A DNA stretch of 64,000 nt, taken from Dyadobacter flavalbus (GTDB lineage: Bacteria > Bacteroidota > Bacteroidia > Cytophagales > Spirosomataceae). The notes beneath the pieces are model-generated. The model searched no databases, had not been told where the DNA came from, and saw only the letters and a list, made by a program, of their open reading frames with translations. The stretch is from assembly GCF_006149045.1 (NCBI RefSeq), contig NZ_VBSN01000027.1:124001-188000 (forward strand), written 5' to 3'. Both the position numbers and the translations under genes were made by a program. Shown here piece after piece: positions 52,538 to 61,325 of the stretch; the stretch's first letter is position 1, and each line of letters starts with the position of its first letter.

Positions 52538-53161
52538 TTACTTCTTCTTCGTAGAATCAGCAGCAGCAGATTTGTTTGAGCCTTTGTATTCTTTGTTCAG
52601 GCCGTCGATGATTTTCTGGGTTACGTCCAGAGAAGGATTGGCAAACAGGATTCCGCCGCCGAGTGAATAGCCCAATACATATTCGTAGCCGTTTTCCTTG
52701 TTGTATTTTTCAATATACGAACGGATATTTTTATACAGCTCTTCATTTTTCTTCGCTTCTTCCATCCCCAGCGCCTGTGCCGACTGATCTCTGTATGCAA
52801 CAAGGTCCTGCTGTTTTTTCATCAGCTGAGCCTCTGTGGAACGTGCCTGTTCCGGAGTCATGGTTTGTGCTTTTTGCTGAAAGAAAGCAACTTCGTTTTG
52901 CAGTGAACGGCCTTTTGTAGTCAGTTCATTTTCCAGTTGGAAGTTCTTGTTTTCAAGTTCTTTTCGGGTATCCTTGAAAAAATCGTAATTTTTTAACAGC
53001 GAATCAACCTGAACATAAACGGTACGACGGCCGGGAACCACATTTCCGTCTGCTGCCACGCCTGCATCTGCCGAAGGTTTGCTTGAAAAATGTAAAAAGA
53101 ATAACACCGCAACTGCAAGCGTAAGCACGATGTTCCAAATTAACGAAGTATTGTTATTCAC
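52538..53161 (-). CDS. OmpH/Skp-family periplasmic chaperone-like protein
   Basis: A 207-residue protein with an N-terminal membrane anchor (residues 9-23, IVLTLAVAVLFFLHF), the conserved VYVQVDSLLKNYDFFKD segment, a long charged coiled coil (about 60-150), and YVLGYSLGGGILFANPSLDVT then VTQKIIDGLN near the end. These are the features of Skp/OmpH proteins that hold unfolded outer-membrane proteins in the periplasm. Here it is membrane-anchored rather than secreted free. It is not next to bamA in this window. Confidence 0.88.
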   Translation of the reverse strand: MNNNTSLIWNIVLTLAVAVLFFLHFSSKPSADAGVAADGNVVPGRRTVYVQVDSLLKNYDFFKDTRKELENKNFQLENELTTKGRSLQNEVAFFQQKAQTMTPEQARSTEAQLMKKQQDLVAYRDQSAQALGMEEAKKNEELYKNIRSYIEKYNKENGYEYVLGYSLGGGILFANPSLDVTQKIIDGLNKEYKGSNKSAAADSTKKK

Positions 53162-53256
53162 GTTTGTAAAGTTTTATTGTTTTTTGAACGAGCCGCAAAG
53201 ATAATGATTTGTGTTTAAGTACCATGAATATCGGCAACGCGCTGTCAATTACATAA

Positions 53257-53613
53257 TTAATTTAGAGAAGAAGCACGCGATAAGCTCCCCGGCAAAAGCC
53301 CTTTTACCAGAAATCCGGATAATCCCGACAATCCGCCAACCAGTCCGCCGATGAATGCAGTAACGAACAACAGTATATATCCGTTTGAAAGTGAGAATAT
53401 TTCTGCAATTCTGTTTGACATGGCGCCGTCGGAAATCAGATGAAGATAAAATCCGTACGCCAGCCATACGAATGCAACCGCAGCAAAACTGACCAGAAAA
53501 GGAGATTTGCCCGGGCGCCAGAAATAAACAGCAAACGGAACAACGGCCACAATCCACCACGGCATAAAAAGCTGCATTACAGCTGATATAATAACAATGA
53601 TAATGAAATTCAT
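53257..53613 (-). CDS. Small polytopic membrane protein of unknown function
   Basis: A 118-residue protein with three or four hydrophobic helices: near 3-30 (two closely packed), 40-58, and 80-105 with a glycine-rich GGLVGGLSGLSGFLVKG end. I do not recognise the family. It starts ten bases after the stop of the penicillin acylase gene on the same strand and is likely co-transcribed with it and cutC. A helper role is possible but not shown. Confidence 0.65.
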   Translation of the reverse strand: MNFIIIVIISAVMQLFMPWWIVAVVPFAVYFWRPGKSPFLVSFAAVAFVWLAYGFYLHLISDGAMSNRIAEIFSLSNGYILLFVTAFIGGLVGGLSGLSGFLVKGLLPGSLSRASSLN

Positions 53614-53623
53614 ATCCGGAAAT

Positions 53624-56080
53624 TTATTTCTTGTGTAAAGTCAGGCGTGTGGTCAAACGCGGATCCGTCTGGTCCGGGGAAGACAGAAAAACCAGTTCAT
53701 TCAATTCGCCGTTTTCCCATTTTTTCAGCAAATTCATGTAATAAGGACTTCCCGGATTTCCCGATTGCCCGCCGGGATAAATGCCATATGCTTTTGGTTC
53801 CGGTCCCAGTTCCACAACCATCCGCCACGACGGGCCGTGCCTTTTTGTAGTTGCATTGACTACGCTGCTTCCGCCGCCGGTTGTAAGCAGAGGCGCGTTG
53901 AAAGGTTTCAGGCTTCTGCTCAAATGCCGGATTTCCGCTGCTTTTACTTTCGACCATTGCCACGCAGGGCTCATAGCGCCATGTCTGTTGTTCAGCGTAT
54001 CCAAAGCAGCCTTGAAGCTCGAAAAAGCAACATCGGGCAATGTTTCCTTTTCAGGCGTATTTACGTTGTCAAACCACTTTTCGCCGGGCTGTTTCAGGAT
54101 CAGATACATCGTACGGTCGCGGGAAGGAAGTTCCAGCGGCTTGCCGGCAGAACTGAATTCGTCGTTCCAGATTGCACTGCGTAGTGCCGGCATCCATTCC
54201 TCGAAAATAGAAGCTGCAATGGATTCAGGATCGTTCTGATAATTCCAGTTTGCCAGTGTAATGAGTGAAGCCTTTTGTGACGGGGTCAATGCAGCCGTAT
54301 TCAGAATACGCAAAAGTTCAGGTAAAATCGTTCGGGCCGTTACATTGTAATTGTCATTCTGAAGTTTTCTCAAACTGTCCGCATTGGCTTTTGACATGGC
54401 AGACAAACGTTCATTAATGCGTATGGCGCGTTCAGAAGGCGAGAAAACCCAGTTGATATAATAAGGATACGACGGATCGGTTGAGGATTGATTGGCGCTG
54501 CTTACAAAGCCTCTTTTCGGATTTTTCACAAACGGGTTCTGCCCGGCAGGAATCCAGCTTTGCCAGTCATCCGTTGCTTTACTTCCGTCCAGCAGAAATT
54601 TTCCCTGGTCTTTGTATTTCAAAGGAAGTTTTCCGCTTACCGTAATGGCAATATTTTTACTGTTGTCGGCAAAAACAAAGTTCTGCGCCGGGCCAACGAA
54701 ATAAGTCATTGCTTTTCGGTAATCGTCGTAATTTCTGGATTTGTTCAGTTCATAGAAAGTCAGGAAGCTGTTTCCCGGCTCATGTCCGATCCATTTGACA
54801 GCCAGCGTAGGAAATTTCCCGGAAGTGTTGTCAGAATCCGTTACCGGGCCGTGATGCGTATAAACGACTTCTTCGCGAACCGGCTCTTTTTCTCCTTTGA
54901 CATAAATCAGTTCTTCCCGCTTGCGCGTAGGCTTCCATTGATTTTCATACCAGTAAAAATTGCGGGAATCATCTTTAAACCGGATTTTATAGAGGTCAAA
55001 AACATCCGCGTCCACGTTGGTTACGCCCCATGCAATGTCTTTGTTAAAACCGATAATAATGGCAGGAACGCCCGGCAAAGAAACGCCGTAAACGTTTGTT
55101 TCAGGAGAATGCAGCTGCACCTGATACCAGATGGAAGGCAATGAAAGATCAAGATGCGGATCGTTGGCAAGTACCGGATAGCCGGTTATGGATTTTTCCG
55201 GCCCGATCGCCCAGTTGTTGCTTCCGATTCCTTCTATTTCAGGCTCCCGTTCGGGAAGGGAATTTTTGGGTTTTTTAAAATTTGATAAAGAATCGGAGAA
55301 TTCAGTTACAGAAGCTGCTGCCGGAACCGGAAGCCGTTTGAAATCCCATTTGGTTCCTGCCGGGATAACCGGACTTTCCTGCAGCATGGGGTAATCCGGG
55401 AAAAGCTGGTCTGTTATTTCTTTCCCGTATTTTTCCAGCAAATTGGACATATTAACTTCGTTGGATCTTCCGGCGAGGTTAAGCGTCATCTGTTCCAGCA
55501 TATACATCGTATTGATTGGCTCCCAGCGTTCGGGTTTATAGCCGAGTAACTTGAATTCCACCGGATAATCTTTGCTTGAAAGCTGCTGAATGTAAGCATT
55601 TACACCGGCCGTATAGCCCAGCAAAGCTTCCCGTGAGCGCGGATCGCTCATGGCCAGTTTCAGATTGGCCTCGGCGCCGTAACCCATTCCAAGCCGGCGG
55701 CTTTGCAGATCTATTTCCAAAGTTGCTTTTCCCAGTATTTCCGAAAGCCGGCCGGAAGCTGCGCGGGTCTGCAGGTCCATTTGCCATAAGCGGTCCTTTG
55801 CCGTTACATATCCCTGCGCATAATAAAGGTCAAAATCGTTCTCGGCAAAAATGTGCGGCACACCCGTATCGTCGTAGCGGACTACAACGTCTTTTTTCAG
55901 GCTGTCAAGCTTCAGAACCTGTTCACTTTCGGGATCAACCGGTTTTTCGCCATTCTGCCAGACACCGGTGAACGGGCTTAGAAAAGGACCCAATGCCGGT
56001 GCCGGGCCAAGCGGCCTGTTGAGAACGTAGACGAGAGTAACAGTTGCCAAAAAGCAAATCAGCGCCTTTGCCATTTTCAT
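53624..56080 (-). CDS. Penicillin acylase family protein
   Basis: An 818-residue N-terminal nucleophile hydrolase with an N-terminal membrane or signal segment. The precursor is processed before Ser287 in EGIGSNNWAIG, which becomes the catalytic N-terminal serine of the large subunit, and VLANDPHLDLSLPSIWYQV follows. Family members hydrolyse acyl amides such as penicillin side chains, acyl-homoserine lactones or N-acyl amino acids. The substrate cannot be chosen from sequence; quorum-signal degradation is one option. It lies 34 bases downstream of cutC and is followed by the 118-residue membrane protein. Confidence 0.92.
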   Translation of the reverse strand: MKMAKALICFLATVTLVYVLNRPLGPAPALGPFLSPFTGVWQNGEKPVDPESEQVLKLDSLKKDVVVRYDDTGVPHIFAENDFDLYYAQGYVTAKDRLWQMDLQTRAASGRLSEILGKATLEIDLQSRRLGMGYGAEANLKLAMSDPRSREALLGYTAGVNAYIQQLSSKDYPVEFKLLGYKPERWEPINTMYMLEQMTLNLAGRSNEVNMSNLLEKYGKEITDQLFPDYPMLQESPVIPAGTKWDFKRLPVPAAASVTEFSDSLSNFKKPKNSLPEREPEIEGIGSNNWAIGPEKSITGYPVLANDPHLDLSLPSIWYQVQLHSPETNVYGVSLPGVPAIIIGFNKDIAWGVTNVDADVFDLYKIRFKDDSRNFYWYENQWKPTRKREELIYVKGEKEPVREEVVYTHHGPVTDSDNTSGKFPTLAVKWIGHEPGNSFLTFYELNKSRNYDDYRKAMTYFVGPAQNFVFADNSKNIAITVSGKLPLKYKDQGKFLLDGSKATDDWQSWIPAGQNPFVKNPKRGFVSSANQSSTDPSYPYYINWVFSPSERAIRINERLSAMSKANADSLRKLQNDNYNVTARTILPELLRILNTAALTPSQKASLITLANWNYQNDPESIAASIFEEWMPALRSAIWNDEFSSAGKPLELPSRDRTMYLILKQPGEKWFDNVNTPEKETLPDVAFSSFKAALDTLNNRHGAMSPAWQWSKVKAAEIRHLSRSLKPFNAPLLTTGGGSSVVNATTKRHGPSWRMVVELGPEPKAYGIYPGGQSGNPGSPYYMNLLKKWENGELNELVFLSSPDQTDPRLTTRLTLHKK

Positions 56081-56114
56081 AGAGAACGGGTTAAGTCAGG
56101 TTAAAAGCAGGGAT

Positions 56115-56846
56115 TTATGCCGAGACTACTTGTACAATGGCTTCCACCAGTCCCAGATCGCTGTAAAGCACGGAGCGTTCGTCCGGAATTTCACCTGCCA
56201 TGGATATTTCGGCAGGAAAATATTTCTGACGGCCGGGCCTGAAAGCCTTGGCTGTAAGATGCAGCGCATGTACGCCGGTTTCTGCAAGCTGTTTTGCATT
56301 GGTGTGATTTACGCCGCCTCCGGCCATGATTTCAATGGATTGTCCGGCTTCTTTTGCCAGTTTTTTCAAAAGCTCGGTTGCTTCAATGGCGGAAGGTTTC
56401 TGACCCGATGTAAGGATTCTTTCGGCGCCGGTTGCAATCACTGCTTTCAATGCTTTCACGGGGTCCGGCGTTAGGTCAAAAGCCCTGTGGAATGTAACTT
56501 TCATCGGATAGGCATAATCGACAAGTGCTTTGGTCCTGGCGACATCCACTTGCCCGTCTGCCGAAAGAACGCCGAGTACCACGCCGTTTGCACCAAGCTG
56601 TTTGGCAAGATTGATGTCTTTTCTCATGATTTCTTCTTCAAAAACATCGTATACGAAATCGCCGCCGCGCGGCCGGATCATCACATATACCGGAATCTGA
56701 ACGTGCTTTCTTACTACTTCGATCAGTCCTGCACTGGGTGTAGTTCCGCCTTCTCCCAATCCGCCGCACAGTTCGATTCTTCCTGCTCCGCCCGCCTGCG
56801 CATTAATGCAGGACTCGAGGGAATAGGCACAAATTTCAATGGTCAT
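56115..56846 (-). CDS. cutC: CutC family protein
   Basis: A 243-residue TIM-barrel protein. The N-terminal EICAYSLESCINAQAGGAGR with RIELCGGLGEGGTTPS, the MIRPRGGDFVY loop and EIMAGGGVNHTNA match CutC. It is historically named for copper homeostasis, but the direct role in copper binding is disputed. It is cytoplasmic. It is likely the first gene of a transcript with the penicillin acylase. Confidence 0.92.
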   Translation of the reverse strand: MTIEICAYSLESCINAQAGGAGRIELCGGLGEGGTTPSAGLIEVVRKHVQIPVYVMIRPRGGDFVYDVFEEEIMRKDINLAKQLGANGVVLGVLSADGQVDVARTKALVDYAYPMKVTFHRAFDLTPDPVKALKAVIATGAERILTSGQKPSAIEATELLKKLAKEAGQSIEIMAGGGVNHTNAKQLAETGVHALHLTAKAFRPGRQKYFPAEISMAGEIPDERSVLYSDLGLVEAIVQVVSA

Positions 56847-57251
56847 AATCTAACTTTTAAAATGATTGGGGAAATTACAAAAAGGTTTTGCTGTAAAGAA
56901 TCCGAATTTGAATAATTCATGAAACTACGGCCATTGCAGCACCGGGATTTTAAAGGGAAAATAGTTTGCGGACAGATTCAAAGCCTGTTCTGTAAATACG
57001 CAGGAAATTTCAGTCCTCCGTTTTCAATTTGTACAAACTGCTCAAATAAAGTAAGAGATCGAAAGCAGGCATAAGCAAAAATGAATTCGGCTACTAGCTA
57101 CTTTATTGATTTATAGCTAGTTAAGTAGTTGATTCAAATTAAATTTTTAATAAAGCAATTATTTTTCTTTTTTTTCGCTTTAAGCTTTTAAAAGATGTCA
57201 AATTTTTTACTTTTGCAGAAAAGTAAGTAACTATTAATAGGCGAAAATATT
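56847..57251. other. 405-base spacer without a supported gene
   Basis: Divergent spacer between cutC and the DUF2795 gene. A 51-codon frame at 56919-57074 is present but has no start context or recognisable sequence. A CTAGCTA/TAGCTAG dyad lies at 57094-57120 (13-base loop). The right end holds the DUF2795 promoter. Nothing else was recognised. Confidence 0.55.
57185..57215 (+). promoter_or_regulatory. Promoter of the DUF2795 gene
   Basis: TACTTTTG (57208-57215) is an exact -7 match, with a T-rich CTTTT at the -33 position (57185-57189). Confidence 0.55.
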
Positions 57252-57473
57252 ATGTACTGGACTCTCGAACTCGCATCATATCTTGAAGATGCTCCTTGGC
57301 CAGCTACCAAAGACGAGCTCATTGACTTTGCAATCAGAACAGGCGCTCCGTTGGAAGTAGTTGAAAACCTGCAGGAGCTTGAAGATGATGGTCAGCCTTA
57401 TGAAAGCATTGAAGAGATTTGGCCTGATTACCCAACCAAAGATGATTTCTTTTTTAATGAAGACGAATACTAG
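57252..57473 (+). CDS. DUF2795 domain protein
   Basis: A 73-residue acidic protein of the DUF2795 family (YWTLELASYLEDAPWPATKD, then a VVENLQELEDDGQPYESIEE region). These small proteins are conserved and often single-copy in Bacteroidota; the function is unknown. The ATG is preceded by a promoter match. A strong terminator follows directly. The next gene is 186 bases away. Confidence 0.9.
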   Translation: MYWTLELASYLEDAPWPATKDELIDFAIRTGAPLEVVENLQELEDDGQPYESIEEIWPDYPTKDDFFFNEDEY

Positions 57474-57480
57474 ATAAAAG

Positions 57481-57508
57481 ACGGCACTAACAAGTGTCGT
57501 TTTTTTTG
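57481..57508 (+). terminator. Terminator after the DUF2795 gene
   Basis: An 8-bp stem with one wobble (ACGGCACT/AGTGTCGT, 4-base loop) followed by nine T. Confidence 0.88.
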
Positions 57509-57659
57509 GTTTTATAGTAGGAATATTACAAAACTATTGTTTAATATTTTTTTAAATATGACAAAAGGAATGTATATTGTTAGCGTTATCAATAAGAAAG
57601 ACAAGGAAATTACCAACAAGTGATTTTGTCATTATTCAGATATCTTTCCATTCCAACTG

Positions 57660-58313
57660 ATGGAGCTTCGATTATTGAAAGAACTGGTAAAGAAAGGTGA
57701 GGGTGAGCACGTGGAGTTCAAATTGAAATCCAATCATCCTGAAAAGATTGTCCGCGAAGTAGTAGCATTTGCTAACTCAGGAGGCGGAAAATTGTTCGTT
57801 GGCGTTGGTGATGATAAAACCATTAAGGGTCTTAAAGATGCAGAGGAAGACGAATACACACTTACCAAAGCAATCGATAAGTACATTTTCCCGAAAATCA
57901 GCTTTAAAAAAGAACGGGTTCCCATCAGTACTGACCGGGATGTGCTGGTACTGACTATTCCCCGCAGTGTTGACAAGCCACATTATGTTGTGGATGATAC
58001 CGGAAACCGTCAGGCTTATATACGCGTAAATGACAAGTCTATTCAGGCCAGCCGCGAAATGAAGGAAATCATGCGCCGCGGAAGAGGGGAAAGGGATATT
58101 CGTTTTCAGTATGGCGACAAGGAAGAAAAACTGATGAGGCTTCTTGACGAAAAAGAATCAGTAACCGTTGATCTTTTTGCTTCTTTTGCCGGAATCCCGC
58201 GTAAAATTGCATCCAATACGCTTGTTGTCATGGTGCTTGCCAGGATTCTGGAAGTACACCCGCAGGAAATGATCGACAAGTTTACGATGTCAATGGCTTA
58301 TCAGTCGAACTAG
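57660..58313 (+). CDS. AlbA_2 (Schlafen-type ATP-binding) domain protein
   Basis: A 217-residue protein. The N-terminal half holds the AlbA_2 pattern: EGEHVEFKLKSNHPEKIVRE, then VVAFANSGGGKLFVGVGDD near 31-52. The C-terminal 80 residues look like a winged-helix domain (LLDEKESVTVDLFASFAGIP). Proteins of this domain pair act as DNA- or RNA-linked regulators; a precise role is not established. It is transcribed alone and converges with crcB with an eight-base gap. Confidence 0.85.
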   Translation: MELRLLKELVKKGEGEHVEFKLKSNHPEKIVREVVAFANSGGGKLFVGVGDDKTIKGLKDAEEDEYTLTKAIDKYIFPKISFKKERVPISTDRDVLVLTIPRSVDKPHYVVDDTGNRQAYIRVNDKSIQASREMKEIMRRGRGERDIRFQYGDKEEKLMRLLDEKESVTVDLFASFAGIPRKIASNTLVVMVLARILEVHPQEMIDKFTMSMAYQSN

Positions 58314-58321
58314 AAGCCGTT

Positions 58322-58705
58322 TTATACATTCAGCAGCTGCTTTCCGAGCCACATTCCAAGTACAGTCGCACAAAAGCAGGAAATCAGACTTGCAAAAATG
58401 TTGAAAACAGCATCCGTCCAACGGTTGGCTGCCATCAGCTGGATTGTATCATTGCTGAAAGTCGAAAATGTGCTGAAACCTCCGCAAAAACCAACAGCAA
58501 TGAATGCTCTGTAAGTCGCTGCGGAATCAGGCGTACGAAAAGCGGCCCATCCCGTAAAAACTCCCAGAATCAGGCATGCTAAAATATTGGCCGTCAAAGT
58601 TCCGTACGGAAAATTTGACGGCCATACTGAAGATGCTTTTCCTGTTCCGTAACGCGCCAGACTACCCAATCCTCCTCCGATAAAAACGAGAATAAGGTGT
58701 TTCAT
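58322..58705 (-). CDS. crcB: Fluoride efflux channel CrcB
   Basis: A 127-residue, four-helix membrane protein. It has GGGLGSLARYGTGK near the N-terminus and GFCGGFSTFSTFSND around 73-87, the sodium and fluoride pathway motif of Fluc channels, which work as inverted dimers. No fluoride riboswitch is seen in the 38-base spacer upstream; expression probably comes with the upstream DUF3127 gene. Confidence 0.93.
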   Translation of the reverse strand: MKHLILVFIGGGLGSLARYGTGKASSVWPSNFPYGTLTANILACLILGVFTGWAAFRTPDSAATYRAFIAVGFCGGFSTFSTFSNDTIQLMAANRWTDAVFNIFASLISCFCATVLGMWLGKQLLNV

Positions 58706-58743
58706 ACATTTACGCGCAGCTGCGCTTTCAGAATTGAATTAAC

Positions 58744-59103
58744 CTAAAAAGGAAGATCGTCCGATTCGTCCTCGTTGAAAGTTGTTACCGGTGGCAAAGA
58801 GCTGCTTCCGCTGTTTGAAGAAGAAGAATTGCTGCTGCTTCCTCCTTTGTCCAGTTTCCAGGCTTTCACTTCTGTATACCAGCGCGAATTGTACTCGCGG
58901 CTTTCCACATCTATTGAAGCCGTTACGGTTTCATTAACCTTCAGATTAGCCTGGTCTATTTTATCGCCCCACAATGCGATGCATACTTTCTTGGGATATT
59001 GGGAAGGAATTTCCAATATGAATTCCTGCTTGCGCCAAGTTCCGTTTTTACCTTGTCCGCTTACTTCCGGAAGCAAGGCAATGACTGTTCCTGTTAACTC
59101 CAT
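58744..59103 (-). CDS. DUF3127 OB-fold protein with SSB-like acidic tail
   Basis: A 119-residue protein. The first 84 residues form a DUF3127 domain with beta-strand segments such as TGTVIALLPEVSG and FILEIPS that suit an OB fold. A serine/asparagine-rich linker (GGSSSNSSSSNSGSSS) then leads to the end NEDESDDLPF. That tail has the acidic-aromatic DDLPF/DDIPF form by which bacterial single-stranded DNA-binding protein recruits its partners. The family has no assigned function; the tail invites a role near DNA replication or repair. It lies 38 bases before crcB on the same strand. Confidence 0.85.
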   Translation of the reverse strand: MELTGTVIALLPEVSGQGKNGTWRKQEFILEIPSQYPKKVCIALWGDKIDQANLKVNETVTASIDVESREYNSRWYTEVKAWKLDKGGSSSNSSSSNSGSSSLPPVTTFNEDESDDLPF

Positions 59104-59183
59104 TTATATATTTAATTTTTAGTGCCTGAAAAGTAGTTTCAAAAGTAAGCTTTTTGAAGTTTGATTGCAAAGCCTGCAATCAA

Positions 59184-60326
59184 TCAATCGCCAATGGCCT
59201 GTTTAAGGTCTGCAATGAGGTCTGCAACATCTTCAATGCCAACGCTCAGCCTGATAAGGGTGTCTTTGAGGCCAGCTTTCAGGCGTTCTTCTTTGGGTAT
59301 ACTTGCGTGTGTCATGCTGGCCGGATGTGTACAAAGTGACTCCACGCCGCCGAGCGACTCGCCAAGCGAAAATACCTGAAGTAGCTCCATGGTCTTTACA
59401 GCATCTTCATAAATATCTCCTTTCAGCTCGAATGAGAGCATACCGCCAAAATCCTTCATCTGCCGGCTTGCCAGTTCATGGCCCGGATGGGAAAGAAGTC
59501 CGGGGTAATATACTTTTCCAACTTTCGAGTGATTTTCCAGATACTGCGCCACTTGCATCGCGTTTTCACAATGCCGCTGCATGCGGATATGCAAGGTTTT
59601 GAGCCCTCTCAAAACGAGAAAGCAATCCTGCGGGCCGGGAACTGCTCCGCTGGCATTCTGTATAAAAGCAAGCTGTTTTGCAAGTTCATCGTTGTTTGTA
59701 ATCAGTGCACCCATAACGGTGTCGGAATGTCCGCCCAGATATTTGGTAACGGAGTGCATTACGATGTCGGCTTCCATATCAAGCGGATTCTGCAGACAGG
59801 GCGAAGCAAATGTGTTGTCGACTACGCTGTGAATATTGTTTTCTCTGCAAAGGCTTGTTATTTCTTCGATATCCAGAATTTTCAACAGCGGGTTTGTAGG
59901 CGTTTCAATCCAGATCATTCTTGTTTTATCTGAAATGGCATCTTTTATATTGGCTGTTTCACTCATGTCTACAAACCGGAATACCAGTCCGAAAGGCTCA
60001 AATACCTTTTTCATGATGCGGTAAGTGCCACCGTAAATATCGTTGGTCACGATGATTTCGTCTCCGGGCCGATACAGTTTCAGTACGGCATCTGTCGCGG
60101 CCAGTCCGGAGGCATAACAAATTCCATGTTTTCCGTTTTCCAGAGCCGACAGCGCATTTTGCAGGGCTGTCCTTGTGGGATTGTGTGTACGTGAGTATTC
60201 GTAGCCTTTATGTTTGCCCGGACTTTCCTGCACGTAGGTGGAAGTCTGATAAATCGGCGTCATAATGGCACCGGTTGTTGGATCTGGTTCTACGCCTGCA
60301 TGCACAGCCTTTGTTCCGAATTTCAT
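59184..60326 (-). CDS. Cystathionine gamma-synthase / gamma-lyase (PLP enzyme)
   Basis: A 380-residue PLP-dependent transsulfuration enzyme. Tyr/Arg in GYEYSRTHNPTR bind the cofactor phosphate, and Lys195 in SVTKYLGGHSD carries PLP. The Cys/Met-metabolism family includes cystathionine gamma-synthase (forming cystathionine) and gamma-lyase (breaking it); the sequence alone does not separate them. The ATG at 60326 matches the family N-terminus, whereas the frame extends 52 codons upstream through a palindromic repeat. It is followed at 80 bases by DUF3127. Confidence 0.9.
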   Translation of the reverse strand: MKFGTKAVHAGVEPDPTTGAIMTPIYQTSTYVQESPGKHKGYEYSRTHNPTRTALQNALSALENGKHGICYASGLAATDAVLKLYRPGDEIIVTNDIYGGTYRIMKKVFEPFGLVFRFVDMSETANIKDAISDKTRMIWIETPTNPLLKILDIEEITSLCRENNIHSVVDNTFASPCLQNPLDMEADIVMHSVTKYLGGHSDTVMGALITNNDELAKQLAFIQNASGAVPGPQDCFLVLRGLKTLHIRMQRHCENAMQVAQYLENHSKVGKVYYPGLLSHPGHELASRQMKDFGGMLSFELKGDIYEDAVKTMELLQVFSLGESLGGVESLCTHPASMTHASIPKEERLKAGLKDTLIRLSVGIEDVADLIADLKQAIGD

Positions 60327-60344
60327 AATAATCAATTGTATATT

Positions 60345-60409
60345 GCCACGAATCCACCAATACACACGAATCCAATTAAAGCATTCGTGTCGCTCCGTGT
60401 ATTCGTGGC
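60345..60409. repeat. Imperfect palindromic CACGAAT repeat
   Basis: A 27-base arm (60345-60371: GCCACGAAT, 10 bases, ACACGAAT) pairs with the inverted copy at 60383-60409 around an 11-base spacer. Ends match perfectly (9 and 8 bases); the middles diverge. It starts 19 bases upstream of the PLP enzyme ATG. It resembles dispersed intergenic palindromes of the type seen in many Bacteroidota genomes. Confidence 0.6.
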
Positions 60410-60515
60410 GGAAGATGAATAAACCATATGATAAAGGTAAGATTATAAAAAACCTTTTATTCAAGCAAGCGGTTATGCCCATACCGGAACAAAGGCATCA
60501 TTTAACAAAATCATT

Positions 60516-61193
60516 TTGGAGACATCGTCCCGCAGGAAATTTTCTCTGCCCGTTGTAATAAGCATCTTACTTGCAGTTGTGCCGTTGCTGACCACCTCAC
60601 TGGCAACCGCCTGGGCAGTTAACCATGAAAGTATGCTGAGAAGCTGGCCATTTGAATGGTGGGTGGGAGTGACAATCGTATTAACCCTCGCATCTTCCCT
60701 GGCACTTACGCCGCCAACGTTTCTGGCTCTTGTCTACGGATATTTTGTAGGCTGGGCATCATTGCCATTGCTTTTCGGGCTCAATCTAGGAGCAATTGCC
60801 ATTATTTACGGCCTGGCCGGTTTTATGCAGGCGTCATTGATCCGTGGTTATTTGGTACAGGTTTATCCCCAGACGGCCGGACTTTTAAGAAGATTTCAGA
60901 AAAACGAATTCCGACTGATTTTTTTCGCAAAACTTTCACCGGTATTGCCCTTTGCCATTACCAATTTATTTTTTGCCATGGCAGGCGCACGGTTCAGACA
61001 AGTACTGATTGGAGGAACCCTGGGCATGATTCCAAGGACCATTCTGGCAGTGTGGGCAGGAAGAGAAGCACAAAATATCCGTTATTTGCTGGAACATCCG
61101 AATGAAGGGTTATTTACCAAAATTGTTCTGATTATATTGATAGTCATTTCCACGCTGGGTATCGGCTACTTCTTCAAGGATAAAAACGAATAA
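60516..61193 (+). CDS. VTT domain (TVP38/TMEM64-family) membrane protein
   Basis: A 225-residue integral membrane protein with about five helices. The VTT/SNARE-associated signature region is visible: PPTFLALVYGYFVGW, GSLP-type loop and FFAKLSPVLPFAITN with a proline-rich re-entrant motif, then GGTLGMIPRTILAVWAG. Members of this group (DedA relatives) are thought to translocate polyprenyl phosphate or lipids. The start is a TTG at 60516; no in-frame ATG or GTG lies upstream before the reading frame loses family similarity, so this start is tentative. Confidence 0.82.
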   Translation: METSSRRKFSLPVVISILLAVVPLLTTSLATAWAVNHESMLRSWPFEWWVGVTIVLTLASSLALTPPTFLALVYGYFVGWASLPLLFGLNLGAIAIIYGLAGFMQASLIRGYLVQVYPQTAGLLRRFQKNEFRLIFFAKLSPVLPFAITNLFFAMAGARFRQVLIGGTLGMIPRTILAVWAGREAQNIRYLLEHPNEGLFTKIVLIILIVISTLGIGYFFKDKNE

Positions 61194-61325
61194 AGTAGCA
61201 TTCCGGTTTTTTATGCTTTTTCAGGCACGGGCTAATATCCTGCAATAATCAGGATGTGAAAAGCCGGAAATTGACCGATTGATCTTGCTTTTTTGTGATA
61301 CAATCATCCTTCTGAACAAAGCGGA

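Noticed and set aside
56919-57074. 51-codon frame with two cysteines near its end
   Set aside because: No conserved pattern recognised, no promoter box, unlike neighbouring codon use.
58706-58743. Fluoride riboswitch before crcB
   Set aside because: Only 38 bases separate crcB from the upstream gene and no pseudoknot-like motif is visible.
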